Assembly (NCBI GenBank): GCA_040877545.1
Contig: JBBDNN010000108.1
Location: forward strand, 1-47,225
Origin: Gracilimonas sp040877545
GTDB taxonomy: Bacteria; Bacteroidota; Rhodothermia; Balneolales; Balneolaceae
Direction of reading: 5' to 3'
Length of the DNA stretch: 47,225 nt
The notes beneath the pieces are model-generated. The model was not told where the DNA came from, searched no databases, and saw only the letters and a list, made by a program, of their open reading frames with translations. Shown one piece after another: positions 36,458 through 43,523 of this stretch (positions are counted from its first letter, which is position 1; the number at the start of each line of letters is the position of its first letter). The position numbers were made by a program, and so were the translations under genes.

Positions 36458-36751
36458 ATGGGTAAAAAAGAAGAGTATTCAACAGGGGAACAGAAGGTAA
36501 TTAGCGATGCATCAAATTTGCAGCGCTTTATTCTTGAATATGAGAAACAGTTTCAAAAATTAACCGGCAGGGAAGTGGAAGTCCTTACTATGATTGCAAA
36601 GGGGATGGAAAATCCTGCAATTGCCCAAAAATTAAATATTACGCGAACAACAGTTCAGAATCACCGGGCAGGTATCCGGGGGAAATTGCCTATCGAAAGT
36701 CAGGCCGACTATATAAAATATGCACTCGCATTTGGGCTGGTTTCCTTCTAA
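36458..36751 (+). CDS. LuxR-type HTH protein, type A'
   Basis: A 97-residue stand-alone HTH regulator, closest by eye to the type A protein at 34982. Residues about 35-97 give LTGREVEVLTMIAKG, NPAIAQKLNITRTTVQNHRA and IRGKLPIESQADYIKYALAFGLV, matching the type A recognition helix (TVQNHRA) and tail. The N-terminal 30 residues are charged and unlike type A. It is followed 113 bases later by the type B' gene, repeating the A-B order. Confidence 0.82.
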   Translation: MGKKEEYSTGEQKVISDASNLQRFILEYEKQFQKLTGREVEVLTMIAKGMENPAIAQKLNITRTTVQNHRAGIRGKLPIESQADYIKYALAFGLVSF

Positions 36752-36864
36752 CAAATTAGCTTTGAGATGAATTTCGTCAGCTCACATTATGAGCATAGCA
36801 GAGATAGTTGGAAAAAAATTGGAATAGCTGACATAAGATTTATAAAACGGTTATAGGATATTTA

Positions 36865-37140
36865 ATGATCCACATAGAAAAACAGGTTATTGAGCAGGTA
36901 AAAAAGAAGGATGGTTTTAAAACCCGCAATTCCAATCAATTTAATCGGCTTACAGAGCGGGAAGTGGAGGTATTACAGCTGTTAGCCGATGGTTTGAATA
37001 ATCCGGGAATTGCGAAAAAGCTTTCAATCACCCGCAGCACCGTTGAAACCCATCGAAAGAATTTGAAAAAGAAATTGAAGAGTACCTCTTATAGTAAGCT
37101 GGTTAAATATGCCCTCGCCTTCGATTTGATTAGATATTAG
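36865..37140 (+). CDS. LuxR-type HTH protein, type B'
   Basis: A 91-residue stand-alone HTH regulator. The HTH (LTEREVEVLQLLADG, NPGIAKKLSITRSTVETHRK, YSKLVKYALAFDLIRY) is closest to the type B protein, sharing TVETHRKN, but the PAS domain is absent: only about 28 basic residues precede the HTH. It could be a shortened copy that competes at the same sites. An inverted repeat GCTCA-CATTA-TGAGC (36780-36794) lies upstream. Confidence 0.82.
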   Translation: MIHIEKQVIEQVKKKDGFKTRNSNQFNRLTEREVEVLQLLADGLNNPGIAKKLSITRSTVETHRKNLKKKLKSTSYSKLVKYALAFDLIRY

Positions 37141-37177
37141 CAGTTTGTTAGAACTTTCTAAATCACTGGGCCTAAAA

Positions 37178-37222
37178 ATACCCAACCTTAATCATTCATT
37201 TCAAAGAAAGGGTGCTTTTCTT
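37178..37222 (+). repeat. X-box copy 2
   Basis: ATACCCAACCTTAATCATTC followed by ATTTCAAAG...GGTGCTTTTCTT. It shares about 24 identical leading bases and the GTGCTTTTCTT end with the copy at 37587. It lies 76 bases before a 7-4-7 dyad and 187 bases before the 39-residue peptide. Confidence 0.6.
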
Positions 37223-37253
37223 GATGGAAGTGGTATTGCATTGATAGTAGATT

Positions 37254-37271
37254 ACCACATCACTATGTGGT
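37254..37271. promoter_or_regulatory. 7-4-7 dyad operator candidate 1
   Basis: ACCACAT-CACT-ATGTGGT, a perfect inverted repeat followed by GC. It lies 94 bases before the 39-residue peptide ATG. NarL/LuxR-type regulators bind heptamers of similar TACC-rich form. Confidence 0.65.
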
Positions 37272-37364
37272 GCTTCTAAGACATGTATTGTATTAATTGC
37301 CACCAATCAATTAACAGGTTTTTCGCGGGTACATTTTTTAATTAAACCTTAAATCACTAGAAAA

Positions 37365-37484
37365 ATGAAAAAACAAGCTACTACTAAATGCATTCGAACA
37401 TTAATTTATACGCTATTGATGCTATGTTTTACAGTAAATACAGCTGTAGCACAAAAAAATGATGTTGATAAAGTAGTGGTATAA
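37365..37484 (+). CDS. 39-residue exported peptide
   Basis: An ATG frame of 39 codons: basic N-terminus (MKKQATTK), hydrophobic core (about 10-24), an AVA-Q cleavage site, then a mature tail of only ten residues (QKNDVDKVVV). It is unrecognised. A perfect dyad lies upstream, and a hairpin plus terminator module follows 16 bases after the stop, so it has the layout of a complete small transcription unit. It could be a secreted peptide, a leader peptide for the RNA module, or the remains of a longer gene. Confidence 0.6.
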   Translation: MKKQATTKCIRTLIYTLLMLCFTVNTAVAQKNDVDKVVV

Positions 37485-37500
37485 GTTTACATAGTTACCA

Positions 37501-37522
37501 TTCCAAAGACATCCCTTTGGAA
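37501..37522 (+). other. Hairpin 1 of RNA module copy 1
   Basis: TTCCAAAG (37501-37508), loop ACATCC, CTTTGGAA (37515-37522). The loop matches hairpin 1 of the second copy at 42637, with compensatory stem changes. Confidence 0.65.
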
Positions 37523-37527
37523 AACAA

Positions 37528-37557
37528 AAACCCGGTTGTGAAACGCCGGGTTTTTTT
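37528..37557 (+). terminator. Intrinsic terminator, hairpin 2 of RNA module copy 1
   Basis: AAACCCGG (37528-37535), loop TTGTGAAACG, CCGGGTTT (37546-37553) and a T-run. It shares the TTGTGAAA loop with the terminator at 42673. Confidence 0.88.
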
Positions 37558-37586
37558 ATTATCACTTTTTCACTCTTCTAACCAAT

Positions 37587-37632
37587 ATACCCAACCTTAA
37601 TCATTCATTTTAAATGGGTAGTGCTTTTCTTA
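37587..37632 (+). repeat. X-box copy 3
   Basis: ATACCCAACCTTAATCATTC, then ATTTTAAATGGGTAGTGCTTTTCTTATT. Near-identical to copy 2. It lies 73 bases before the dyad at 37660 and 166 before the DUF2135 lipoprotein ATG. Confidence 0.6.
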
Positions 37633-37659
37633 TTGCTTAAAGTTATTCCAATAGTGAAA

Positions 37660-37677
37660 ACAGCATATTTATGTAGT
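37660..37677. promoter_or_regulatory. 7-4-7 dyad operator candidate 2
   Basis: ACAGCAT-ATTT-ATGTAGT followed by GC; arms pair at five of seven positions. It lies 75 bases before the DUF2135 lipoprotein ATG. Confidence 0.45.
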
Positions 37678-37752
37678 GCATTTCACTTGCGGATTCAATT
37701 AATTCAATTAAATAGTGTTTTACAAAAAATTATATAACCAAAACCAGTAAAA

Positions 37753-39285
37753 ATGAAAACAAATATACAGTCAACAGGATTTATTGAATTAGCTTTCGAC
37801 AAGCTATTAATTCCCTTCAGGCTACCAATTATTAGCCTTTTTGTACTGAGTATCGTAATATTTTCCTGTGGAAGTCCTACAGGTTCTAGCTATGATGTAT
37901 TTGAAGGGGTGCCAACTGGTGAAATTGTACCGGTTGAAGAAAGAGATGAAACTTTAACGGGAATAGAAAGTGCTTCTGCTAATAAACAGATGTCCACAAG
38001 TGCTAATGCCCAGAAATGGTGGTTACAAAAAATTTCCAAAATCGAATATTCTGGATGCTTAGATGCTGAAGACGAAGATATAACGCTTGATAATACCTAT
38101 TTCGCATTTAAACCAGATGGGGATATGTATATTAAGGTAGGCGAAGATGGTACTGAACAAAATGCTACCTCGTGGGAATGGACGGACGAATCTAAATCTG
38201 CTATTGAGTTAGAATTATATCCAGATGTGGAATTCGAGCTTACTTCTTTGAATGATGATGAGCTTGTTTATGCTTCGCTTCAGGAGGGGGAACAAGGATG
38301 TAAAGCTGTTACGTGGGAGCAATTTGGAGATCCGATTGAAGGAGAAATAGTCGGCGGAGAAGTTCCTCCTGGTGGTAATAACGGCAGCACCGGTGGACTG
38401 ATTGATGATTCCAAGGGATTGAGTGATGCTTTGGATTTTGAAGGAGGACAGAAGGTGCAGGGAGATATTCCATCCCCCGCAAATACCGCACACAGTTTAA
38501 GCGGGCAAGAACAATATGTAATTACAAGAAATTCATCAGGTGATTTGAGTTTTGAAGTTGGGTTATCTGATGCAAACCGTCCGGCAGCTGCAGTCTTTTT
38601 GCAGCTTGAAGGAGCGGATGAATATTTTGTTGTTCTTATTGAAGAAGTTATAATTGGCACAGAATCAGCAGCCAAACGAGCTGGTAAATCTACTTCGAAT
38701 GATTATAAATGTGCCATTGCAGCACCGCCATGCCAGTCTGTGATTTTAACTGCCAAACCGATGGAAAACTATGAATTCCCAGAAGGCGGCTTAAGTGTGA
38801 AAGCAAATGCTCAGGTTTATATACCAGCTGCTTTCGAACCTTGTTGCGACCAGTTATTCGGTGACAACTGGGAAGGCCAGGATGATCCTGATAATTGGAC
38901 AGATGATACTGAAATAGATTTTAAAGCCATAAATGTGGGTGGAGGAGCAGTTCAAGTTACACTGACCTGGAATGCAGCGGTTGATTTAGATCTTCATGTA
39001 ACAGAACCAGATGGTACTGTAATATACTATGCTGATCCCCAGTCACCGAATACAGGAGGTTTCCTGGATTATGATGATGTAGAGGGATATGGACCGGAAA
39101 ATATTTTCTATGAACAAGCACCGCCTTCAGGTTCTTACCAGGTAGAAGTTGTTTACTTTTCGGGATCAGTTTCCACAAATTATAATGTGACGGTTGATCA
39201 GGGAGGCTCAGTTTCAACCTTTACTGGTACCCTTAGCGAAGATGGTGAAACAGATGTAATTACAACCTTTCAGGGAGGCAGTTAA
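37753..39285 (+). CDS. Lipoprotein with C-terminal DUF2135 (YfaP-like) domain
   Basis: A 510-residue exported lipoprotein with an unusually long leader; the lipobox is IFSC (Cys39). Residues about 90-190 contain a soluble domain with two Cys. A Gly/Pro linker follows (near 203-213, GGEVPPGGNNGSTGG), then a beta-rich middle with paired Cys (CAIAAPPC). Residues about 397-480 match DUF2135: TLTWNAAVDLDLHVTEPDG, quoted by core DLDLHVTEPDG, GGFLDYDDVEGYGPENI, and the closing SGSYQVEVVYFSG. DUF2135 modules are Ca-rich-looking beta-sandwiches of unknown role. It has its own dyad, X-box and terminator, and precedes the sensor kinase genes. Confidence 0.78.
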   Translation: MKTNIQSTGFIELAFDKLLIPFRLPIISLFVLSIVIFSCGSPTGSSYDVFEGVPTGEIVPVEERDETLTGIESASANKQMSTSANAQKWWLQKISKIEYSGCLDAEDEDITLDNTYFAFKPDGDMYIKVGEDGTEQNATSWEWTDESKSAIELELYPDVEFELTSLNDDELVYASLQEGEQGCKAVTWEQFGDPIEGEIVGGEVPPGGNNGSTGGLIDDSKGLSDALDFEGGQKVQGDIPSPANTAHSLSGQEQYVITRNSSGDLSFEVGLSDANRPAAAVFLQLEGADEYFVVLIEEVIIGTESAAKRAGKSTSNDYKCAIAAPPCQSVILTAKPMENYEFPEGGLSVKANAQVYIPAAFEPCCDQLFGDNWEGQDDPDNWTDDTEIDFKAINVGGGAVQVTLTWNAAVDLDLHVTEPDGTVIYYADPQSPNTGGFLDYDDVEGYGPENIFYEQAPPSGSYQVEVVYFSGSVSTNYNVTVDQGGSVSTFTGTLSEDGETDVITTFQGGS

Positions 39286-39321
39286 TAGGCCATTTGTGGT
39301 ATTTTAATTCTCATAATTAGT

Positions 39322-39349
39322 AAGGCGCCTGTAAAAGGGCGCCTTTTTT
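39322..39349 (+). terminator. Terminator of the DUF2135 lipoprotein gene
   Basis: AAGGCGCC (39322-39329), 8-base loop, GGCGCCTT (39338-39345), then T-run to 39349. Confidence 0.92.
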
Positions 39350-39494
39350 GTTGCGGTAAATACGTTTAGTGAAGCGGAATAATTTTCGCCTATCATTATT
39401 TCTTCATTTTCGCTTACTATAGGATTGATTTACTTAATTGAGGCGTTGTGAAGATGGCGTAATCTTCCAGCTTTCAAGAAAATCACTATTTTAA

Positions 39495-39523
39495 AAACCT
39501 GCTTTTATATAAGCGGGTTTTTT
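39495..39523 (+). terminator. Second terminator, transcript unknown
   Basis: AAACCTGCTT (39495-39504), loop TTATAT, AAGCGGGTTT (39511-39520) with one G-U pair, then TTT. No gene ends here, so it may close a small RNA or act on read-through. Confidence 0.8.
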
Positions 39524-39779
39524 ATATTTTAACAACAAAGAAGTACCTTAAGGTTAAGTGTTGTGATTGGTTCAGGGTTCAGTATTCGTGGGATAAAAGG
39601 GTTAATAAATCTTGTTGATCAAAATAGTTTAAAAGATTTCTTATATCACCGCTTATCTCTTCCACCATATTTAAAATCGCCAGGCACGATCATAAAATAC
39701 ATCGCCAAGAAGCACATATATAAATTACTAGCGGGCTTATTTTTTTGCCGGTTAGTTATCAATAGAAAGATTAGATGAA

Positions 39780-41762
39780 ATGCGGAAAAGAAGTAGCAGC
39801 AGTTTAGTAGTCAAAGTAGTTTTTATTTTTATTGCCTCAGCAAATGGAGTTTTGGCACAGCAACAGATGCCACCCATCGGACTTGAACAATTCAGAGACA
39901 ATATTTCTGAAATAGAATCATCGAGAGAAAAGTTAGATCAGTATCTTGAAGCCAGTATGCGTTTTGCACCACAAATGCCCGATTCTGTATTTACTTTAGC
40001 CGAAGAAGTAAGAAACCTGAAAGGCCTGGAGCCTGAAAAACAAGAAGCTTATTATCTGTTTGTATTGGCTAATGCATGGCGCACCCTCAATAAAGATTCT
40101 GTAGTCTATTATGCAGAACAGGCAACTCAAAAACTCAGGAATTTAGGTGAGCATGACTCTTACCTGAATATGACAAATTTGCTAGGCATGGAGCTTAGCC
40201 GCCAAAAAGATGTTTTGAAGGCCGATTCTGTCTTTAAAAATGCGATTGCATATACCCACACCTTGGAAAAGGTAGACTATCCCGTGAAATACATCTATGG
40301 TAATTTAGGCAGCCTCTACAGTATGGTAGGTGCACATGATCTTGCCATTAATATGTATGAACGGTTTTTAGATATGGAAGATAATCCCGGCGACCGATGT
40401 AATATTAATTCGAAACTTGCAGTGAGTTTATCGGAATTGAGTGAATATGAACAAGCCATAAAACTGTTAACGCCTTGTTTAGAGTACCAGCAATTACCCC
40501 CGCCTATACAATGTATTGTACGATCAAATTTGAGCCGCATGTATGATGAAATTGGAGACAAGGATCGTTCATTTGCGCTTATGAAAGAAGCTGTTACAAT
40601 AAGTACCAACAATCGAATCCCGAATTTAGAAATCTCACAGTTGATAGAATTGGGTATCAAATATCTTGAAGCAGGAAAATTGCAAGAAGCTGATTCAGTG
40701 AAAAATCAACTACTAAATATAAAAGGGAGAATAAATCCTCATTTTAACATTGATAGGAATATATTTTTCGCGGATTTAGAACTCTCACAAAATGATTACC
40801 GGCAGGCTATACATTATGCCAATCAGGCAATTGAACTGGCTGAAAGAAGCAGGCTTCAGCAGATTCTAAAAAACATTTATTTAACCAGGGCAAAGGCAAA
40901 TGAAGAACTTGGGGATATAGATAATGCTTTAGCTGATATGCGCCTCCATTCAGAGTTAGAAGAAAGCAAGCACAACCGGAAAACTGAAGAAAATCTGGCA
41001 ATGATGAATGTTCGGTACCAACTTCAAAATAAAGAAGCACAATTACTGACAGTCAGTGATCAGTTACAAACAGTGAAGGTTAGAGAGTTGGTAATTATTT
41101 TGCTGTTAGTAATCATAGGGTTATATGCTATGTATCGATACCGGTTACATTATTTGCTGCAGGAAGTGAATACCCGAAATCGAATTGCCCGGGATTTGCA
41201 TGATGATTTAAGTGGCACGCTGAGCAGTATCAGCTTTTTTAGTGAAGCAGCCAAAAGGGTGAAACCTGATGCAGAAAAATCTGTGCGTTACCTGCAAATG
41301 ATCGATAAAAGCGCCGTTGAGGCAAAAGATAAAATCAATGACATTATTTGGGCAATAGATCCTGCAAACGATGACTGGTCGGTTTTTCTCAACAAATGTA
41401 AGCGTTTTGCCGCTGATGCTTTTGATAGTAAAGATCTGGAATATGAAATTAAAATCGGGGATAATTTTACTGCTCCTGCCAGCCTTGAATTAAGACAAAA
41501 TTTATGGCTGATTTTTAAAGAAATGGTCAATAACCTGGTCACCCACTCGGAAGCTGATAAAGCAAGCATCAACTTTGTTCAAAAAGAAAAAACGATTTGT
41601 TTAGAAGTGAAAGATAATGGCGTTGGCTTTGATGCAGGAGAGGAGACCGACCGACATGGAATAAAAAATATCAAACATCGCGCCGAACAAATTGGAGCAA
41701 AAGCTAATCTAATAAGCTCTCAGGGTCAGGGTGCAATTTGGAAGATGGAACTTGATTTATAA
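39780..41762 (+). CDS. TPR-sensor histidine kinase (HisKA_3/NarX-type)
   Basis: A 660-residue membrane kinase. Signal peptide about 1-26 (VLAQ). Periplasmic TPR-like helical repeats span about 50-410 (for example YEQAIKLLTPCLEY and YRQAIHYANQAIELAE). A membrane helix lies at about 437-452. The DHp domain has IARDLHDDLSGTLSSISFF with phospho-acceptor H474, and the HATPase has an N-box EMVNNLVTHSEA and G-boxes DNGVGFD and RHGIKNIKHRA. It should phosphorylate the response regulator starting 66 bases after it, but that gene is frameshifted. Its kinase half is clearly paralogous to that of the kinase at 43524, while the sensor halves differ. Confidence 0.88.
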   Translation: MRKRSSSSLVVKVVFIFIASANGVLAQQQMPPIGLEQFRDNISEIESSREKLDQYLEASMRFAPQMPDSVFTLAEEVRNLKGLEPEKQEAYYLFVLANAWRTLNKDSVVYYAEQATQKLRNLGEHDSYLNMTNLLGMELSRQKDVLKADSVFKNAIAYTHTLEKVDYPVKYIYGNLGSLYSMVGAHDLAINMYERFLDMEDNPGDRCNINSKLAVSLSELSEYEQAIKLLTPCLEYQQLPPPIQCIVRSNLSRMYDEIGDKDRSFALMKEAVTISTNNRIPNLEISQLIELGIKYLEAGKLQEADSVKNQLLNIKGRINPHFNIDRNIFFADLELSQNDYRQAIHYANQAIELAERSRLQQILKNIYLTRAKANEELGDIDNALADMRLHSELEESKHNRKTEENLAMMNVRYQLQNKEAQLLTVSDQLQTVKVRELVIILLLVIIGLYAMYRYRLHYLLQEVNTRNRIARDLHDDLSGTLSSISFFSEAAKRVKPDAEKSVRYLQMIDKSAVEAKDKINDIIWAIDPANDDWSVFLNKCKRFAADAFDSKDLEYEIKIGDNFTAPASLELRQNLWLIFKEMVNNLVTHSEADKASINFVQKEKTICLEVKDNGVGFDAGEETDRHGIKNIKHRAEQIGAKANLISSQGQGAIWKMELDL

Positions 41763-41763
41763 A

Positions 41764-41781
41764 ACCGCCTGAACAGGTAGT
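41764..41781. promoter_or_regulatory. 7-4-7 dyad operator candidate 3
   Basis: ACCGCCT-GAAC-AGGTAGT; arms pair at five of seven positions. It starts two bases after the kinase stop and lies 47 bases before the response-regulator ATG, the same place relative to the genes as the perfect copy at 46450. Confidence 0.4.
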
Positions 41782-41828
41782 TTTAATGGAGCGATTATTT
41801 CTTATATACGCTTGTAAATAATGGAGAA

Positions 41829-42453
41829 ATGATAAAACTAGCTATAATAGAAGACAATGAATATATGCGGGAAGGCTGGAAAACCATTCTCGATTTTGAG
41901 CCGGATATGTGTGTAATTGCAGAGCATGAGAGTTGTGAGAAAGCTTTTGAGGATTACCAGCTGAATAATGCGGATATAATTTTATTGGATATTCAGCTTC
42001 CTGGAATACATGGTACAGAAGGGGTGAAAATCTTACGCGAAAAATTCCCTGAAGCAGTTGTATTGATGGTTACCATTCATGACGATGATGAACGTATATT
42101 TAAGGCGCTCAAGAATGGGGCTACGGGATACCTGCTAAAAAAAACATCCCCAGCCGAATTAATTGATGCTGTACGGGTGGCAAAAAATGGAGGATCTCCC
42201 ATGAGTCCAAATATTGCCCGGAAAGTAATTAATTCTTTTCATCGGGAAGTGGGAGCTGAAATTAATTTAACAGAGCCTGAAAAGAATATCCTGCAACTGC
42301 TTGCTTCCGGTAAATTCATACAAAGGTATTTCCAAAGAGGTTTTTTTATCGGTTGATGGAGTGCGGTATCATATTCGAAATATCTACAGTAAGCTGGAAG
42401 TAACCAATAAAAGCGAAGCCGTTGCCAAAGCATTGCGCGAAAAGTTGATTTAG
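41829..42453 (+). pseudogene. NarL-family response regulator broken by one extra base
   Basis: The receiver domain is intact: acidic pocket E8/D9, phospho-acceptor D54 (LLDIQLPG) and K107 region (YLLKKTSP). After LASGK the frame runs into RYFQRGFFIG and stops at 42356. Removing one T at 42315-42316 restores SYKGISKEVFLSVDGVRYHIRNIYSKLEV through to a TAG at 42451-42453, closely matching the intact regulator at 46526. As given, the protein lacks its DNA-recognition helix. The downstream frame is fully preserved, so the lesion is recent or a sequencing error. An active truncated receiver could still drain phosphate from the kinase. Confidence 0.85.
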
Positions 42454-42499
42454 AAAGGAATGCAACAAACCATACAGTTAGGATATCCTGAATTTAAAT

Positions 42500-42517
42500 A
42501 CCGCATAAATATGCAGT
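42500..42517. promoter_or_regulatory. 7-4-7 dyad operator candidate 4
   Basis: ACCGCAT-AAAT-ATGCAGT followed by GC; arms pair at six of seven positions. It lies 47 bases after the restored stop of the broken regulator and upstream of RNA module copy 2. Confidence 0.5.
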
Positions 42518-42636
42518 GCATGGCTTCTGAATTTTTAGTTATTTCTAAATGCCATTTGAAAAGATGAAATGATCCGGGTTTTTTGGGGTACAATTGTTTT
42601 TCCCAGGTCACTTTGAAAATGACAAATTTACTAACC

Positions 42637-42660
42637 TTCCCGAAGACATTCCTTCGGGAA
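42637..42660 (+). other. Hairpin 1 of RNA module copy 2
   Basis: TTCCCGAAG (42637-42645), loop ACATTC, CTTCGGGAA (42652-42660). It matches the loop of 37501-37522, but the stem sequence differs on both sides in a compensatory way. Confidence 0.65.
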
Positions 42661-42672
42661 AAGAACTGCAAG

Positions 42673-42702
42673 AAGCCCGGTTGTGAAAGCCGGGCTTTTT
42701 TT
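42673..42702 (+). terminator. Intrinsic terminator, hairpin 2 of RNA module copy 2
   Basis: AAGCCCGG (42673-42680), loop TTGTGAAAG, CCGGGCTT (42690-42697), then a T-run. No protein gene ends just before it, so it may terminate a non-coding RNA. Confidence 0.88.
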
Positions 42703-42840
42703 ATTTAAATAGCTAAATAACTGAAGTTCATACCTTGATGTTCTACTTAAAATGAAGTTAATTGAGTGCAATTAAAGATTAGAATGATTTCGGGGAAATC
42801 TTGCAGGCTAATCTAAATGAAGGAAGATTGAACTTGAAAT

Positions 42841-42858
42841 ACCACATAATTATGTGGC
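42841..42858. promoter_or_regulatory. 7-4-7 dyad operator candidate 5
   Basis: ACCACAT-AATT-ATGTGGC; the inner 16 bases form a perfect palindrome. A half-site ATGTGGT follows at 42874-42880. It lies 118 bases before the hypothetical secreted protein ATG. Confidence 0.6.
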
Positions 42859-42919
42859 ACAAAAGTCTCTCATATGTGGTAAAATAAATCATTCATTCAG
42901 TAATAAATTACCTGAATTA

Positions 42920-42940
42920 AATCAGTGGGTACAACTGATT
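42920..42940. promoter_or_regulatory. Inverted repeat upstream of the secreted hypothetical gene
   Basis: AATCAGT (42920-42926) and ACTGATT (42934-42940) around GGGTACA, a perfect 7-bp pair, 36 bases before the ATG. It could be an operator or a 5'-UTR hairpin. Confidence 0.45.
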
Positions 42941-42975
42941 ACAAGCTCTAACTCAAACGAAATAAAAGGTACAAT

Positions 42976-43515
42976 ATGAATTTCAAACTTCTAATTTCTT
43001 TAATAATAACTGCGGCTATCACGCTTGGCTTTTATAATTATGATGCTGATAGCAAGAATAAAAACTTGTTGCATGATCAAGCGGAAGATATTATTGTAAA
43101 CAGTCTATGTAAACAACTTGGACCAGATTGTCTTACTGGAAATATATATTTTATTGAAGGTGGTAATGAACGGGGAGCTGGCAGAAGCTCGGGAGGCTAT
43201 ACTTCTCAAATAAAGGATACTTTAGTATTACATGATGTTCGTAAAAAAGGGGTTACCTATTTGCGAATTGAACTTGATGGTAATAAGGTGATTGATAGAT
43301 ATAATAATCCTGATACCAGGCCTGTTTTTAAAGTTGGTACTGATGGATTGACCCCGTCAAAAATAAAATACTTCGTTACCAAAAGAGGTACTTCATTAGT
43401 GTATGTAATGGAGTTAAAGTTTGAGCGTACAACAGTTGAAAAACACAAACCAGAACTACTTCACGTTCACGGCCACTTATGTGATCCAAATGATGATGAA
43501 TGTCGGCCTGATTAA
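42976..43515 (+). CDS. Hypothetical exported protein
   Basis: A 179-residue protein with an N-terminal hydrophobic segment (about 4-20) that could be a signal peptide or anchor. I do not recognise a family. The mature part is hydrophilic, with a Gly/Ser-rich GAGRSSGGYTS near 72-83 and four cysteines, two in an LCKQLGPDC pair (about 44-53) and two in the C-terminal HVHGHLCDPNDDEC, which could hold metal or disulfides. It lies between dyad 5 and the second kinase gene, which begins nine bases after its stop, so it probably shares the kinase transcript and may be its ligand-binding partner or an output. Confidence 0.7.
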   Translation: MNFKLLISLIITAAITLGFYNYDADSKNKNLLHDQAEDIIVNSLCKQLGPDCLTGNIYFIEGGNERGAGRSSGGYTSQIKDTLVLHDVRKKGVTYLRIELDGNKVIDRYNNPDTRPVFKVGTDGLTPSKIKYFVTKRGTSLVYVMELKFERTTVEKHKPELLHVHGHLCDPNDDECRPD

Positions 43516-43523
43516 AGATTTAG

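Larger units (their letters stand above)
39286..39779. other. Intergenic region with two terminators, possible small RNA
   Basis: This holds the lipoprotein's terminator and, about 165 bases on, a second independent terminator. The stretch 39350-39494 has no coding frame I believe, so a short non-coding transcript ending at 39523 is possible. A 71-codon GTG frame at 39563-39778 looks spurious. Confidence 0.5.
42454..42975. other. 522-bp intergenic region dense in regulatory structure
   Basis: No convincing gene. It holds, in order, dyad 4, a GGGTACA box, the second copy of the two-hairpin RNA module, dyad 5, a half-site (42874-42880) and an inverted repeat (42920-42940), each listed separately. 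Confidence 0.6.

Noticed and set aside
37220..37245. Sigma-54-like promoter (TGG-N10-GC) before the 39-residue peptide
   Set aside because: Only the GG/GC spacing and TTGCA fit; no sigma-54 activator is encoded here and the second X-box copy lacks the GG.
39563..39778. 71-codon GTG frame ending one base before the TPR-kinase ATG
   Set aside because: The translation lacks protein-like pattern, no SD or family resemblance, and it begins in a region between terminators; more likely leader sequence.
42312..42320. Programmed frameshift in the first response regulator
   Set aside because: No slippery heptamer or stimulatory structure at the break; a plain one-base insertion explains it better.
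42516..42630. Small peptide in RNA module copy 2, to match the 39-residue peptide
   Set aside because: Frames such as MASEFLVIS stop after 15 codons and none has a signal peptide.
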